A stretch of 64,000 bases of DNA from Rhynchopus euleeides (lineage: Eukaryota; Euglenozoa; Diplonemea; Diplonemida; Diplonemidae): the NCBI GenBank assembly GCA_963210315.1, contig OY723272.1, forward strand, positions 1,426,001 through 1,490,000, in the 5' to 3' direction. The stretch's first letter is position 1. The number at the start of each line of letters is the position of its first letter. The translations under genes were made by a program, and so were the position numbers. Shown here one piece after another: positions 1-10,510 of the stretch. The notes below the pieces were generated by a model. That model did not search any database. It was not told where the DNA came from and worked only from the letters and a program-made list of their open reading frames with translations.

Positions 1-1971
1 GGTCCCAAATTTGGGACCGACCAACAAAGCGACCAGATGGTGGTCCCAAATTTGGGACCGACCGAAAAATTGACCAGATGGCGGTCCCAAATTTGGGACC
101 GACCGAGAAAGCGACCAGATGGCGGTCCCAAATTTGGGACCGACCGAAAAATTGACCAGATGGCGGTCCCAACTTTGGGACCGACCGATAAAGCGACCAG
201 ATGGTGGTCCCAAATTTGGGACCGACCGAAAAATTGGCCAGATGGCGGTCCCAAATTTGGGACCGACCGAGAAAGCGACCAGATGGTGGTCCCAAATTTG
301 GGACCGACCAACAAAGCGACCAGATGGCGGTCCCAAATTTGGGACCGACCAACAAAGCGACCAGATGGTGGACCCAATTTTGGGACCGACCCATAAAGCG
401 ACCAGATGGCGGTCCCAAATTTGGGACCGACCAATAAAGCGACCAGATGGTGGTCCCAAATTTGGGACCGACCAACAAAGCGACCAGATGGTGGTCCCAA
501 ATTTGGGACCGACCAACAAAGCGACCAGATAGCGGTCCCAAATTTGGGACCGACCGAGAAAGCGACCAGATGGTGGTCCCAAATTTGGGACCGACCGAAA
601 AATTGGCCAGATGGCGGTCCCAAGTTTGGGACCGACCCGTAAAGCGACCAGATGGTGGTCCCAATTTTGGGACCGACCAACAAAGCGACCAGATGGTGGT
701 CCCAAATTTGGGACCGACCAACAAAGCGACCAGATGGTGGTCCCAAATTTGGGACCGACCAACAAAGCGACCAGATGGCGGTCCCAAATTTGGGACCGAC
801 CAACAAAGCGACCAGATGGTGGTCCCAAATTTGGGACCGACCAACAAAGCGACCAGATGGCGGTCCCAAATTTGGGACCGACCAACAAAGCGACCAGATG
901 GTGGTCCCAAATTTGGGACCGACCAACAAAGCGACCAGATGGTGGTCCCAAATTTGGGACCGACCGAAAAATTGACCAGATGGCGGTCCCAAATTTGGGA
1001 CCGACCGAGAAAGCGACCAGATGGTGGTCCCAAATTTGGGACCGACCGAGAAAGCGACCAGATGGCGGTCCCAAATTTGGGACCGACCGAAAAATTGACC
1101 AGATGGCGGTCCCAACTTTGGGACCGACCGATAAAGCGACCAGATGGTGGTCCCAAATTTGTGACCCACCGAAAAATTTGCCACATGGCGGTCCCAAATT
1201 TGGGACCGACCAATAAAGCGACCAGATGGTGGTCCCAAATTTGGGACCGACCAACAAAGCGACCAGATGGCGGTCCCAAATTTGGGACCGACCCATAAAG
1301 CGACCAGATGGTGGTCCCAAATTTGGGACCGACCGAAAAATTGACCAGATGGCGGTCCCAAATTTGGGACCGACCGAGAAAGCGACCAGATGGTGGTCCC
1401 AAATTTGGGACCGCCATCTGGTCGCTTTCTCGGTCGGTCCCAATTTTGGGACCGCCATCTGGTCGCTTTATTGGTCGGTCCCAAATTTGGGACCGCCATC
1501 TGGTCAATTTTTCGGTCGGTCCCAAATTTGGGACCACCATCTGGTCGCTTTCTCGGTCGGTCCCAAATTTGGGACCGCCATCTGGCCAATTTTTCGGTCG
1601 GTCCCAAATTTGGGACCGCCATCTGGTCAATTTTTCGGTCGGTCCCAAATTTGGGACCACCATCTGGTCGCTTTCTCGGTCGGTCCCAATTTTGGGACCG
1701 CCATCTGGTCGCTTTTTTGGTCGGTCCCAATTGTGGGACCACCATCTGGTCGCTTTCTCGGTCGGTCCCAAATTTGGGACCGCCATCTGGTCGCTTTATG
1801 GGTCGGTCCCAAATTTGGGACCGCCCTCTGGTCAATTTTTCGGTCGGTCCCAAATTTGGGACCACCATCTGGTCGCTTTATCGGTCGGTCCCAAATTTGA
1901 GACCACCATCTGGTCGCTTTATGGGTCGGTCCCAAATTTGGGACCGCCATCTGGTCGCTTTATTGGTCGGT
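1..1971. repeat. 41-bp palindromic minisatellite, two arms in inverted orientation
   Basis: Each unit holds the 18-bp perfect palindrome GGTCCCAAATTTGGGACC plus a 23-bp spacer of the form GACC-(AACAAAGC, GAGAAAGC, GAAAAATT or close variants)-GACCAGATGGYG. Units run in one orientation from the window edge to about 1394 and in the opposite one from 1413 to 1971. The switch falls exactly on one copy of the palindrome (1395-1412), so the array is a large inverted repeat whose left arm continues outside the window. Open reading frames across it only reflect the unit length and are not genes. The right end stops inside a unit (GGTCGGT, then unique sequence). Confidence 0.97.
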
Positions 1972-1972
1972 G

Positions 1973-2161
1973 AACATCCTTCAGGATTTTGAAGGCACGT
2001 CTCACACCGGTTGGTGCTGTGTCGCATTCCAGGGGATAGTCCTTCACTTGGGTACGATTCGGCGCGACTGAGTCATCAAGCTTCATCCACCTGCCTCTAA
2101 TGGTGGCGTTGGGTTTTCGCACGCTGCGCCGCATTTTCACCCGGCCGAACTCAAAAACCCA
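1973..2161 (-). pseudogene. coding relic of an unknown, probably mobile-element protein
   Basis: About 63 residues of balanced, non-repetitive composition are open on the minus strand, running from WVFEFGRVKMRRS to CDTAPTGVRRAFKILKDV, then into the minisatellite. A frame containing the same octapeptide CDTAPTGV followed by a similar hydrophobic/basic stretch occurs at about 14922 on the + strand. The nucleotide match there covers about 24 bases around CACACCGGTTGGTGCTGT. Two dispersed copies suggest the end of a repeat-encoded protein. No family is recognised and there is no clear start codon. Confidence 0.35.
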
Positions 2162-2256
2162 AAGTCTACTGATGATAGTCTGGCCTCTCCACAACATGTG
2201 ATGGGAAAATGTTGAGGTCGGGCCATGCCAGCCCTGGCACGAGATCACTGCTCGTA

Positions 2257-2551
2257 CCTGGGACCACCCGTGTAAAAGTCCCCCCAGGGGGGACTTAAGC
2301 ACAGGTGGACCTAAACACGGGAGTGGGCTGGTCTGGAGGGTCATCAGGTGGCCGCTAGGCCACCTGGTGCCCTCCAGGTGCTGTCAGAGTCGAAAAGTGG
2401 GGTGCCAAAAGTCCATCCGGACCGGAATCACCCCCATACGACGGAAGCGGAAGAGGTCTTCTTGGTCTCCACCGTGCCATCCCCGTGTTTAAGCCCCCCC
2501 CTGGCCGAAAGTCGCCTCCAGGGGGGGGACTTAAACACGGGGGGTCCCAGG
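2257..2551. mobile_element. 295-bp fold-back (MITE-like) element with TA flanks
   Basis: The 17-bp ends CCTGGGACCACCCGTGT and, inverted, ACACGGGGGGTCCCAGG match at 16 of 17 positions and are bracketed by TA on both sides (2255-2256 and 2552-2553). The interior is made of further hairpins: AAGTCCCCCC/AGGGGGGACTT near 2278-2298, a 20-21-bp pair at 2333-2377, and a 24-bp pair from about 2483 to 2545 (CCCCGTGTTTAAG with its complement). No open frame of note. TA flanks fit a Tc1/mariner-type target duplication, but two bases alone are weak evidence. Confidence 0.5.
2333..2377. repeat. 20-bp hairpin inside the fold-back element
   Basis: The left arm begins CTGGAGGGTCATCAGGTGG and the right arm is GGCCACCTGGTGCCCTCCAG, separated by GCTA. 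There are two small mismatches or gaps. It could extrude as a cruciform. Confidence 0.7.
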
Positions 2552-5500
2552 TACCCCCGAAAATTCACATTGTGTCTACAGTGTGGGGCCCGAAAATCGA
2601 GTTTTCGGTGTTGCTTTTCCACATTTGGGGTTCCCAACTTCAGGACTGTCCCGCAATTACCTCAAAAGTGGCCGAGAAACCCAGGAATTTCTTTTTTTGA
2701 AGCCAATATTTTTTGTCACAGTAGCTTAGCTGAAAAGTTGGGCGAGTCGTCCACCCTATCTGTTGTATTCTCTTCTATTTTTTCCTATTTCTGAAAGCAA
2801 CAACACGCAAACGCAGTGGGGTGTTCACCGGATGGGGGTTGCGACAGCACCCCCCCTACCCCCTACCCCCCTCCCTCTCCCTCCTCCACCTCCACGGCTC
2901 GAATCCGATTCCGGAGAAAAAAAATATACACCCGAAACTAGTTGTTTGCTTCATCCGTCTGCGTCTGCGTCTGTGTCTCTATTTCCCTTCGTTTCCTTTC
3001 CTTTGCGGGGTCTGGGATCCCTCCCTGCCCAGCCAAACAGAGAAGGCAGTGCCAAGGGGTCTCCCGTCATCTGCACCTGGCACGACACGGTAGCCCGCTG
3101 ATGAGTCTGCTGTTTCGCCGACTCTTCGTACGGCTAGCCGGTGACTATCGGCGGACTATCGCCAGATCTCCGGCTCGCCGAGCTCCGGGTATCGTGTTGT
3201 ATCGTGTTTAAATGATTCTCCCTCCTCATCTCTGCATCCCGCACTCTTTTTGACAAACGATTCTGCGAGCCGCCTTTTTTTCCGCCGTGTCTGTGATGTC
3301 CTACCACCCTTCTCGAGAGAAGAAGAGTAAACAAACCAGCAGGATTGGCAGTTTTCCACCTCAGGACCGCCAAAGGGGCATCCCCATCACAGCATGTGTA
3401 CAACAATATTTGCGTGTCTTCTGCCTGCCTCCCTTCGGCACCCACACCCACACACCCATACACACGTTTGTTTTTAAAATAGAACTTTTTTTTTCGCATA
3501 GCTAGCGACCCCCCCCATCACCACCCTCAATACCCCCCACCCCCGTGATTTTTTGCATAAGTTGCTCAGTGCCTCAAACCCCTCAAACCCTCAAATCCCC
3601 GAACCCTCATACATCCCCCCTCCTCTACCCTCAGGAGAAAGAGGAGCTCTGCCTCCAGCAGGCGTCGCTTCTGAGACGCAGCTCGCGCACGATTTGCACC
3701 GAGAGCTGCGCCCCGATCCCGACGGAGCGTGGCTGCTGTGTGATGTGCTGATGCGTCGACGGAGCGAGTGGCTGCCCGGGGGGAACCTGAGGGCTTTGGA
3801 ATCTGCCCCCATTTCCCCCACCTCCCCCCCTCCCTCCCCTCCCGTGCCAACACCAAGACGGGGCGGAAAGAATCACGCCACGCCGTGAGACCGGTGTGCC
3901 TCCAAGGCACAGCCTGGCTATCTCCCCACGCCAGATCGGTTTCCTTTAATACGCCACACGTTGTTGTGCCAAGCTGGGCAGGTTAAGAGTCGGCTTGGGT
4001 TCCTGGTGGCCCACCGGCGCACATCTCCTGCCTTGTTCGCCAAATTTCAAACAGTTCTTCGGGAAAATGAGGTAGATACTGCAACGGGGCTCAGGTCTTC
4101 GAGCAGAGTGGCCCAAACATGCATCTTTTGTTATGTGGTTGTTTGTTTTTCTCTCCATCCGATCAGAAGGATGCACATCGCCCCCAATCCCCATTCCCGT
4201 ATTCACCGCTTTCTCGATAGTCACGCCACTACAGCCCCCACCCACCCACCCACCCCCTCGGGCATCCAGCATCTGATCATGCGTGCAAAGGACGGTAACT
4301 CGTCACCATCATGCATGTTTTACTGCGGCAGTACTCCTGTCAGTGTCAAAAAGATAGCGGGCAGCGCTTTGGGCAATAACGGCAACCTCCTCATCAGGCT
4401 GCGGGAGTTGTTCTTGTTTTCCCCAGGTTTGGCGCACAAACAACACCCCGATATTTAGGTGAGGCATCGCAAAATTTTACCAAAGCGAAGGCGTATGCCA
4501 CTTCCTTCAGGATGAGCACTTTTGTTGCATACTTCGCGAATGCAGTCTGAAGACAGCGCGGTCTCAACGAAGAGTGGTTCGGAACTGTTTTTCTGCAATG
4601 GCTGGACAGTGTGATTCCACGATACAGCGGCTTTCATTGACACAGGCACATCATTTTGTTTGTTTGATGCTAATGCCACAACCCCCCCACCCCCCACCCC
4701 TCTCCAATGGTCGGTCCCACCAGTGTATCCCCCACTGCTAGATGGTGTCAGGAGGCTTGTCTTACCTTCACCTTCAACGATCGCCCCTCTCACCACGTGT
4801 GCTTCTTCTCGATTCTTGCATGAACATCAGTGCATGCAAGTAAGAGCTGAAGCCCGCAAAGCACGCATACTGATGTGCAGGTACGGAACAACCCTCCGCC
4901 GAGGGCAGGAGGCATACCACCGCGATGCTAATATAGCTGCGGGAGTGTGTCCGCGAGGATTAAATTGTCACCTGCACTGCGCACACGCCCCGCGTCCAAG
5001 TACCGGGGCGGTTAAATTCACCCACGAGGACACGAGAAGCGAAAATATATATCACACGAGATGTAAATACATCGGGTCCCCATCCACCCGCACGTCACCC
5101 AGTCGAATTCTGAATCGATCCCTCTCCCATCTGAACCCAAACTGCGCCCGCGGTGTGAAGTGCGGCCTCAGGTGTGTCGAATTTCAGGCTGGCCATCCCG
5201 AGGAAGGGTTGATTGGAGGCACGTCCACTGAACCTTGCCAGACCGGCAGGGATCAGTGGTATATTTTATCTTTGCGGCCGGACAGAGCACCTCGTCTGGT
5301 GCGCGTCCCGTGTATCCCATGGACTGTGTGGCCGCTTGGCAAATGTAGATTGATTTTAGATGTTTCTGCTTTTGCGTTGTTCCTTCCGGTCTTGTCCTAC
5401 TGTTGCACTTGCTACTTTTCTCGTTTGTGTTTTGCACCGTCAAGATGTCGCAGGCGGCTCCTGGCGCAGCAGAGGGGGACGGCTGGCTGGTGGGCAGCCT

Positions 5501-5626
5501 CTGCACTGTGGCACTCGCAGGAAATATTATCGAGGTAGTCAGGAGGTCCCCCCAACCCCCTTCTCGGACGAGGGGGTCCTGTTGGTCCGTTGAATGAAGG
5601 AGCTGAAGCAGAGGTCCGACAACTCA
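2552..5626. other. about 3 kb with no supported gene
   Basis: The stretch has pyrimidine-rich and poly-C runs (for example 2850-2900, 3505-3545, 4680-4700) and scattered short open frames with no family resemblance. The longest + frame (first ATG 4834, to 5538) has two C-x5-C-x3-C groups but looks like chance. The last 60 bases before the first SCP2 gene are a CA-rich leader shared with the other SCP2 copies. Confidence 0.6.
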
Positions 5627-5685
5627 TCACCACACACCACACCACCATCAGCCCACACACCCCACACACACCAAACACCGTCACA

Positions 5686-6024
5686 ATGGCCGCCGTGTTC
5701 TTCCAGAAGATCAACGAGGCGCTGTCCACGCCTGAGGGGAAGGAGGCTGCGAAGAAGGTGAACGAGGTGATCTCGTACGAGTTCCCGGACACGGGTGCGG
5801 AGTACGTGATGGACCTGAAGGCGGCGAAGGCGTACAAGGGGAAGCACGACGACCCCGCCTGCACCTTCAAGATGGACGAGAAGGTGTTCCTGGACCTCGC
5901 GTCTGGCAAGGCCGACGCCATGGGCCTCTTCATGGAGGGGAAGGTGGAGCTGGACGGTGACACCGACGTGGCCATGAAGCTGCAGAAGGTGCTGAAGGCG
6001 CTGGGCGACACGGCCAAGCTGTGA
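5686..6024 (+). CDS. SCP2: SCP2-family sterol carrier protein, tandem copy 1
   Basis: This is a 112-residue stand-alone SCP2 domain, the size of mature mammalian sterol carrier protein 2. Typical features are the amphipathic first helix (FFQKINEAL), the strand V-x-Y-E-F, the GKHDDPACTFKMDEKVFLDLASGKADAM core and the closing helix AMKLQKVLKAL. It ends in AKL, a type 1 peroxisomal targeting tripeptide also found at the C-terminus of vertebrate SCP2, so a peroxisome or glycosome location is likely. The family binds and moves sterols, fatty acids and fatty acyl-CoA. The start is the first ATG after a CA-rich leader, context CACAATGG, with no intron. Residue 108 is Asp, as in copy 4. Confidence 0.95.
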   Translation: MAAVFFQKINEALSTPEGKEAAKKVNEVISYEFPDTGAEYVMDLKAAKAYKGKHDDPACTFKMDEKVFLDLASGKADAMGLFMEGKVELDGDTDVAMKLQKVLKALGDTAKL

Positions 6025-6319
6025 ACACTGCCCTTCTGACTCTTGATTTTGTGCGTGCCGAGTGACCCGTGTCGTATCTAGTCTGTTGTCGGAACACCTT
6101 GATGTCCTGCTGCTGGGCGGCAGGATGTGTCGGTGTGCAGCTCCGATCACGACCCACACACGGCAGGCTGTGCGTGTGAGCAGTGTGCAGTGGCCCCACT
6201 GCCGCGCTGCCCATGCTGCCTGTCTGTGTGCAGGTGCAGGCACACGAGATTCTTCGGTGCCTGCTGCCTGTCCTGACGTGTCGTGTACTTGTTGGTTCTC
6301 TGCTTCCTTCTCTCGTTGC

Positions 6320-6414
6320 GGGCGGTGTCTCACCACACCGCCCTGTGGACGAGTCTGCACCTGACATGCACCGCAAGGAGACATGCAGCGACCGTGCACC
6401 ACGTCGCTGTGTGC
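6320..6414 (+). other. paired conserved hairpins in SCP2 spacer, copy a
   Basis: The first hairpin is GGGCGGTGT (6320-6328), loop CTCACC, ACACCGCCC (6335-6343). The second pairs ACATGCAGCGAC (6381-6392) with GTCGCTGTGTGC (6403-6414) around a CGTGCACCAC loop, using G-U pairs. The same pair occurs in all four internal SCP2 spacers, but not after the last gene of either block. It could be an RNA-processing signal or a small structured RNA. Confidence 0.6.
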
Positions 6415-6680
6415 CTGCTGTGGTGCATGTCTTGTTTTATTGCAACCCACGTGCTGCTGTGCTGTGCCTGCAACGCGTGGACGTGTCAATGCCATGTTCT
6501 CAGCCGAATAGTTGTGGTCAAAGGCCCACCCACCCCGCTCCTTTGCCATGCTTGCACTCTGATGCATGTCTGTGTTCCGTGTGCTGTGTCTGCAACCCTC
6601 TCTTGATCTCACACTATACCATCACCACACACCACACCACCACCAGCCCACACACCCCACACACAACAAACACCGTCACA

Positions 6681-7019
6681 ATGGCCGCCGTGTTCTTCCA
6701 GAAGATCAACGAGGCGCTGTCCACGCCTGAGGGGAAGGAGGCCGCGAAGAAGGTAAACGAGGTGATCTCGTACGAGTTCCCGGACACGGGTGCGGAGTAC
6801 GTGATGGACCTGAAGGCGGCGAAGGCGTACAAGGGGAAGCACGACGACCCCGCCTGCACCTTCAAGATGGACGAGAAGGTGTTCCTGGACCTCGCGTCTG
6901 GCAAGGCCGACGCCATGGGTCTCTTCATGGAGGGGAAGGTGGAGCTGGACGGTGACACCGACGTGGCCATGAAGCTGCAGAAGGTGCTGAAGGCGCTGGG
7001 CAACACCGCGAAGCTGTGA
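6681..7019 (+). CDS. SCP2: SCP2-family sterol carrier protein, tandem copy 2
   Basis: The 112-residue product has the SCP2 fold and ends in AKL, as in copy 1. It differs from copy 1 in protein only at residue 108 (Asn). Val25 is written GTA here and in copy 5 but GTG in the other copies, which marks these two as the matching members of the duplicated blocks. The leader reads ACACACAACAAACACCGTCACAATGG with one base changed from the other copies. It is separated from copy 1 by a 656-bp spacer carrying the two hairpins. Confidence 0.95.
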   Translation: MAAVFFQKINEALSTPEGKEAAKKVNEVISYEFPDTGAEYVMDLKAAKAYKGKHDDPACTFKMDEKVFLDLASGKADAMGLFMEGKVELDGDTDVAMKLQKVLKALGNTAKL

Positions 7020-7300
7020 ACTGTGCCCTTCTGAATCTTGCTTTGACGATTGGGTGTGATCCTGTCCCTGTGTGCTCTGTCGATTGTGTCTTGTGCTGCT
7101 GAGCGGCACGGTGCGTTGTGCATCTTGATGCGACCCACGGTGGCAGATGTGCGGCACATGAGCCTCGGTGCTGCTGCCTGCCGTGCACGTGTGATGTGAA
7201 GACGCACTGAGCGTGCATTCTGGTGTCTTTGACGTGACAGTATGCACACAACACGTGTGTCTGTGTGTCTTTCCTGCTTCACGCTTCCTTCTCTCGTTGC

Positions 7301-7396
7301 GGGCGGTGTCTCACCACACCGCCCTGTGGACGAGTCTTCTCCTGACGTGCACCGCAAGGAGGCACACAGCGACCGTGCACCACGTCGCTGTGTGCC
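7301..7396 (+). other. paired conserved hairpins in SCP2 spacer, copy b
   Basis: Hairpin 1 at 7301-7324 is identical to copy a. Hairpin 2 pairs GGCACACAGCGAC (7361-7373) with GTCGCTGTGTGCC (7384-7396): 13 perfect Watson-Crick pairs around the same ten-base loop. Confidence 0.65.
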
Positions 7397-7639
7397 TGTT
7401 GTGGCGCATGTCTTGTTTTATTGCAACCCACATGCTGCTGCGCTGAGTCGGCAACATGTGGCTGTGTCAATGCCATACCCGGATGACCGGAACAGTTGTG
7501 TGCAGGATGACCCACCTCGTGCTTGCTCTCTGATGCATGTCAGTGTTCTGTGTCTGCAACCCTGCCTTGATCTCACCCCATCATCACACACCACACCACC
7601 ACCAGCCCACACACCCCACACACACCAAACACCGTCACA

Positions 7640-7978
7640 ATGGCCGCCGTGTTCTTCCAGAAGATCAACGAGGCGCTGTCCACGCCTGAGGGGAAGGAGG
7701 CTGCGAAGAAGGTGAACGAGGTGATCTCGTACGAGTTCCCGGACACGGGTGCGGAGTACGTGATGGACCTGAAGGCGGCGAAGGCGTACAAGGGGAAGCA
7801 CGACGACCCCGCCTGCACCTTCAAGGTGGACGAGAAGGTGTTCCTGGACCTCGCGTCTGGCAAGGCTGACGCCATGGGCCTCTTCATGGAGGGGAAGGTG
7901 GAGCTGGACGGTGACACCGACGTGGCCATGAAGCTGCAGAAGGTGCTGAAGGCGCTGGGCAACACCGCGAAGCTGTGA
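7640..7978 (+). CDS. SCP2: SCP2-family sterol carrier protein, tandem copy 3
   Basis: The 112-residue SCP2 domain ends in AKL. It is the only copy with Val at residue 63 (FKVDEKV; the others have FKMDEKV). Residue 108 is Asn. The spacer after it differs from the internal ones: it lacks the paired hairpins and runs into sequence shared only with the end of the second block. The near identity of all six copies points to recent duplication or ongoing gene conversion, with a high requirement for the product as a possible reason. Confidence 0.95.
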   Translation: MAAVFFQKINEALSTPEGKEAAKKVNEVISYEFPDTGAEYVMDLKAAKAYKGKHDDPACTFKVDEKVFLDLASGKADAMGLFMEGKVELDGDTDVAMKLQKVLKALGNTAKL

Positions 7979-8318
7979 ACACTGCCCTTCTGACTCTTGC
8001 CGTTGTGAGTGCCGAGTGACCCGTGTCGTACCTAGTTTGTTTTAGTTTCCTGTTCTGGGCACCGTGCTGCAGTCCAGCATTACCCGAGCTTCCTCAGTCC
8101 TGCCTGCCCTGCCGTGCTGTGCCTCTTTGCATCTCCTCGCTGCTCTCGTCGCTCGCTGGTGCTCCCACACCGACTTGTTGACGAGTCCCTCCGACGTGTT
8201 CCTGCCAACACAGCCCTCTTGACACACCACGACCCGCCCCCACCCCCCACCCCACCCCCGCCGCCTCCATTGTCCAGCCTGGCTGTTTCCTCCACCCAGC
8301 CGACCCTTCCGATTGATA

Positions 8319-8693
8319 CCGTATTCGGAAAAATACTGGAACGGAAAAATGCTGGAACGGATTTTTTCTGGAACGGAAAATAACGGGAACAAACCCGGAT
8401 TTTCGAAACTTGGAACATTATTCCGTTCCAGTATTTTTCCGTTCCAGAATTAGAATATGGGGGAAATTGACGGGTACTTGTCAGTTTTTGGGGCACATGT
8501 CCGAAATCCCACCTCACCCCACCCCATGCCATGGTGGGCCCAGCATACCCTTGGGAAAGTACCCGACTCTCAGAAAACGGCCAAGTCCGCGCAGACCCCC
8601 CAAAACAATTCTGGAACGGAAAATAACTGGAACAGATGGGGTCTCGGCCGGAACTTGGAACATTATTCCGTTCCAGTATTTTTCCGAATACGG
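8319..8693. mobile_element. 375-bp MITE-like element with 26-bp terminal inverted repeats and TA flanks
   Basis: The ends CCGTATTCGGAAAAATACTG... and ...CAGTATTTTTCCGAATACGG are perfect inverted repeats of 26 bases (8319-8344 and 8668-8693), flanked by TA at 8317-8318 and 8694-8695. The motif TGGAACGGAAAA recurs inside. A stretch like the right end (CTTGGAACATTATTCCGTTC onward) is also present internally at 8419-8452, so the element contains a direct repeat of its own end. There is no coding capacity, so any movement would depend on a transposase encoded elsewhere. Confidence 0.8.
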
Positions 8694-8866
8694 TATCTCT
8701 CTGACAATCCCTGCACTCCCTGCACTGTTCTCGTATACTATCAGAACCACACGTGTTTTCTCCGGAGCTTTGGTGCATTCACGAGTGCATGGTACCTGCG
8801 TCCTCCGACTCCCCCACCCCGTCACCACCACCCACCCAGGTCCACAGGGACCCCCTCCCTGCAGAG

Positions 8867-9673
8867 ATGGCCAGCCACGTCTCCGACGAAGAGCTGGGAG
8901 CCATGATCCGGAAGGTCATTGAGCGAGCCACCGGCGCGGCCCCCACCAGCACCGCGGCTGCACTCAACGACATCGTCTGCGCCTGCGACGCCGAGCTGCT
9001 CCGCACTGACCCACACCCCGCAGCCGCCGCCACCGCCGCCCCCACCCTCCGCAGCCCTTCCTCCGGCAAATCCCGCAGCTCCTCCGCCGTGCGCCCGCCG
9101 GCGCCGCTGCCCGGCGACGTGGTGGTGCGCCCCACCTCGCCGCCCCCGCCTTTCAACCACGCCACTGCCGGCCTCCCCCTCACGCTGCCCAACAGGCGTG
9201 CGGCCTACGTCACCCCGCTGCCCATCGCATCGCCCTCGCCTTCGCCGCAGATGCCCAAGCCGTCACTCCTGGAGGATCGGCACGGGCCTCCGCGCTACCG
9301 CATGCCGCCGAGGCTGCTGCGTGTGACGGTGTCGGAGAAGCCGAGCGTTGAAGGCGACTACACACTGCTTCCTGCGAAGCACAACGGCGAACCCGTCTGG
9401 GCTGCCGGATCCCGGCGGCTCTACTCCACACGCGCAGGGTATTGGATGCTTACCGCGGCAGATCACGGCGCTGAGCGTGATGTGGGTCTCGTGGAGACCC
9501 TGCTGCCCCACCACAGCGCATTCCCCAACGAGGTTTTTGAGTGGCAGGCCTACGACGGAGCCACGTGGCGCCCAGCTTACGTCGCCATCCTCGCGGTGCT
9601 TCCTTCAGAGGAGGGTCGGGCGCACGAAGCTCCCGGTGGCTTTGCCCCAGCTTCGCGAATGTATATCTCGTGA
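8867..9673 (+). CDS. unknown 268-residue protein with a C-terminal aromatic-rich domain
   Basis: The frame opens at ATG 8867 (MASHVSDEELG), the first ATG with a good context. A longer frame upstream lacks support and is proline-rich. The N-terminal 45 residues are helical. Residues about 50-150 are Ala/Pro/Ser-rich and probably disordered. Residues about 155-245 look folded: V-E-G-D-Y-T-L-L-P, then N-G-E-P-V-W, R-R-L-Y-S-T, G-Y-W-M-L. Such a pattern (G-x-Y, N-G-x-P-x-W/Y, L-Y, W) occurs in short beta-repeat domains of protist proteins, but I cannot assign a family or function. It sits alone between the SCP2 block and the GNAT gene. Confidence 0.75.
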   Translation: MASHVSDEELGAMIRKVIERATGAAPTSTAAALNDIVCACDAELLRTDPHPAAAATAAPTLRSPSSGKSRSSSAVRPPAPLPGDVVVRPTSPPPPFNHATAGLPLTLPNRRAAYVTPLPIASPSPSPQMPKPSLLEDRHGPPRYRMPPRLLRVTVSEKPSVEGDYTLLPAKHNGEPVWAAGSRRLYSTRAGYWMLTAADHGAERDVGLVETLLPHHSAFPNEVFEWQAYDGATWRPAYVAILAVLPSEEGRAHEAPGGFAPASRMYIS

Positions 9674-10362
9674 GGTGTCGGGAGGTGGAGGAGAGGCTGG
9701 GTGACCACCGTCGCATCTGCTGACCCGAGGTTGTGATGATGCAGGGAGGTGGGGGGGCGGGGTTAATAGAATCTTGCTTCAGATGGGGTTGGGGGCGGTC
9801 GGGTGGGGGGGGGAGGGGGTGCTCGCTTCCCTTCACCTCTTCTGTTGCTTTCTTAGGGCGGAGGAAGATTAAGTTGATGGGACAGGCTCTCCGAAGCGAA
9901 GCAACGAACGCCCTGCTCCGGGGACACCGGGTTGGCCAACGATAGGGGAGGGGTGGGGGAATGGTAGATCGGTAGGTTGGTTGGCCGGGGTGGGGGGGGG
10001 GGGAGGTGGGGCTGTTTGCCTGTTGTATTTTGTTATTCTAGAGACCGTGCGAATAACCTGCGTGTAGGGGGGAGGGAGGGGGGGGGGGGTGGAGTTTTTT
10101 GCATGGGCTGGTTTGGGAAGTTGGGGGAAGGGGGGAACAGCTGCAGCGATGCCGCAAGGACCGCCCATGCCATTAGAAGCAACGAGATCCCGCCTCGGAA
10201 CCCCCCCTCCCACCACCCAGGAGGCGAATGTCCCGCACCGCCTAACCTGTCCCCCGTGGGTGCCGAGATCACGGGGGGGGGGGGGGGCGCACAGATGTGA
10301 TTCCTTCGCTCTCCCTAACATTCGCTGCACCTGTTGCCCACCCATTGCCCCACCCCCTTACA

Positions 10363-10448
10363 CATATCTGGTGGAGTGACTACAAAAAGGACTAACATTG
10401 CAAGGTGCTGGGCGACTTACTTTTCCATTCACTCTCGACGACCAAACC
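10363..10448 (+). repeat. dispersed element A, copy 1, 63 bp ahead of the GNAT start codon
   Basis: The core reads GACTACAAAAAGGACTAACA, a short GC-rich middle, then TTACTTTTCCATTCACTCTC and GACG. Three more copies are at 25395, 25499 and 43170. It has a CTAAC followed by a pyrimidine-rich tract, resembling a branch point with splice-acceptor tract, but no function is shown. Confidence 0.7.
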
Positions 10449-10510
10449 CCCTTACATATAACACACATCCCAGGAGGCACGTTGGGAAGCAGGGGGGTGC
10501 GCAGGCCGCC

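Larger units (their letters stand above)
5627..8182 (+). repeat. SCP2 gene block, copy 1 (three genes plus spacers)
   Basis: This block reappears at 16060-18628 with near-identical genes and spacers in the same order. The matches begin at the shared CA-rich leader ATCACCACACACCACACC and end at CTTGTTGACGAG. Gene order is preserved member by member: first members encode D108, second members share a GTA codon at Val25, and third members share the downstream tail. This shows a block duplication of an existing trio rather than independent amplification. Confidence 0.93.

Noticed and set aside
37-1992. Many overlapping open frames of 78-283 codons on both strands
   Set aside because: All are translations of the 41-bp repeat. 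The unit length and absence of stop words keep frames open; no independent coding signal.
4834-5538. 234-codon frame with two C-x5-C-x3-C groups resembling CCCH zinc fingers
   Set aside because: The spacing does not match C-x7-8-C-x5-C-x3-H, the rest is unlike a protein family, and composition is typical of the non-coding GC-rich background.
6062-6376. Frames in the SCP2 spacers as small genes
   Set aside because: They are not maintained between spacers 1-2 and 2-3, whereas the hairpins are.
5412-7357. Long minus-strand frames opposite the SCP2 genes
   Set aside because: They are shadows produced by the high third-position GC of the true genes, and they recur wherever the gene is copied.
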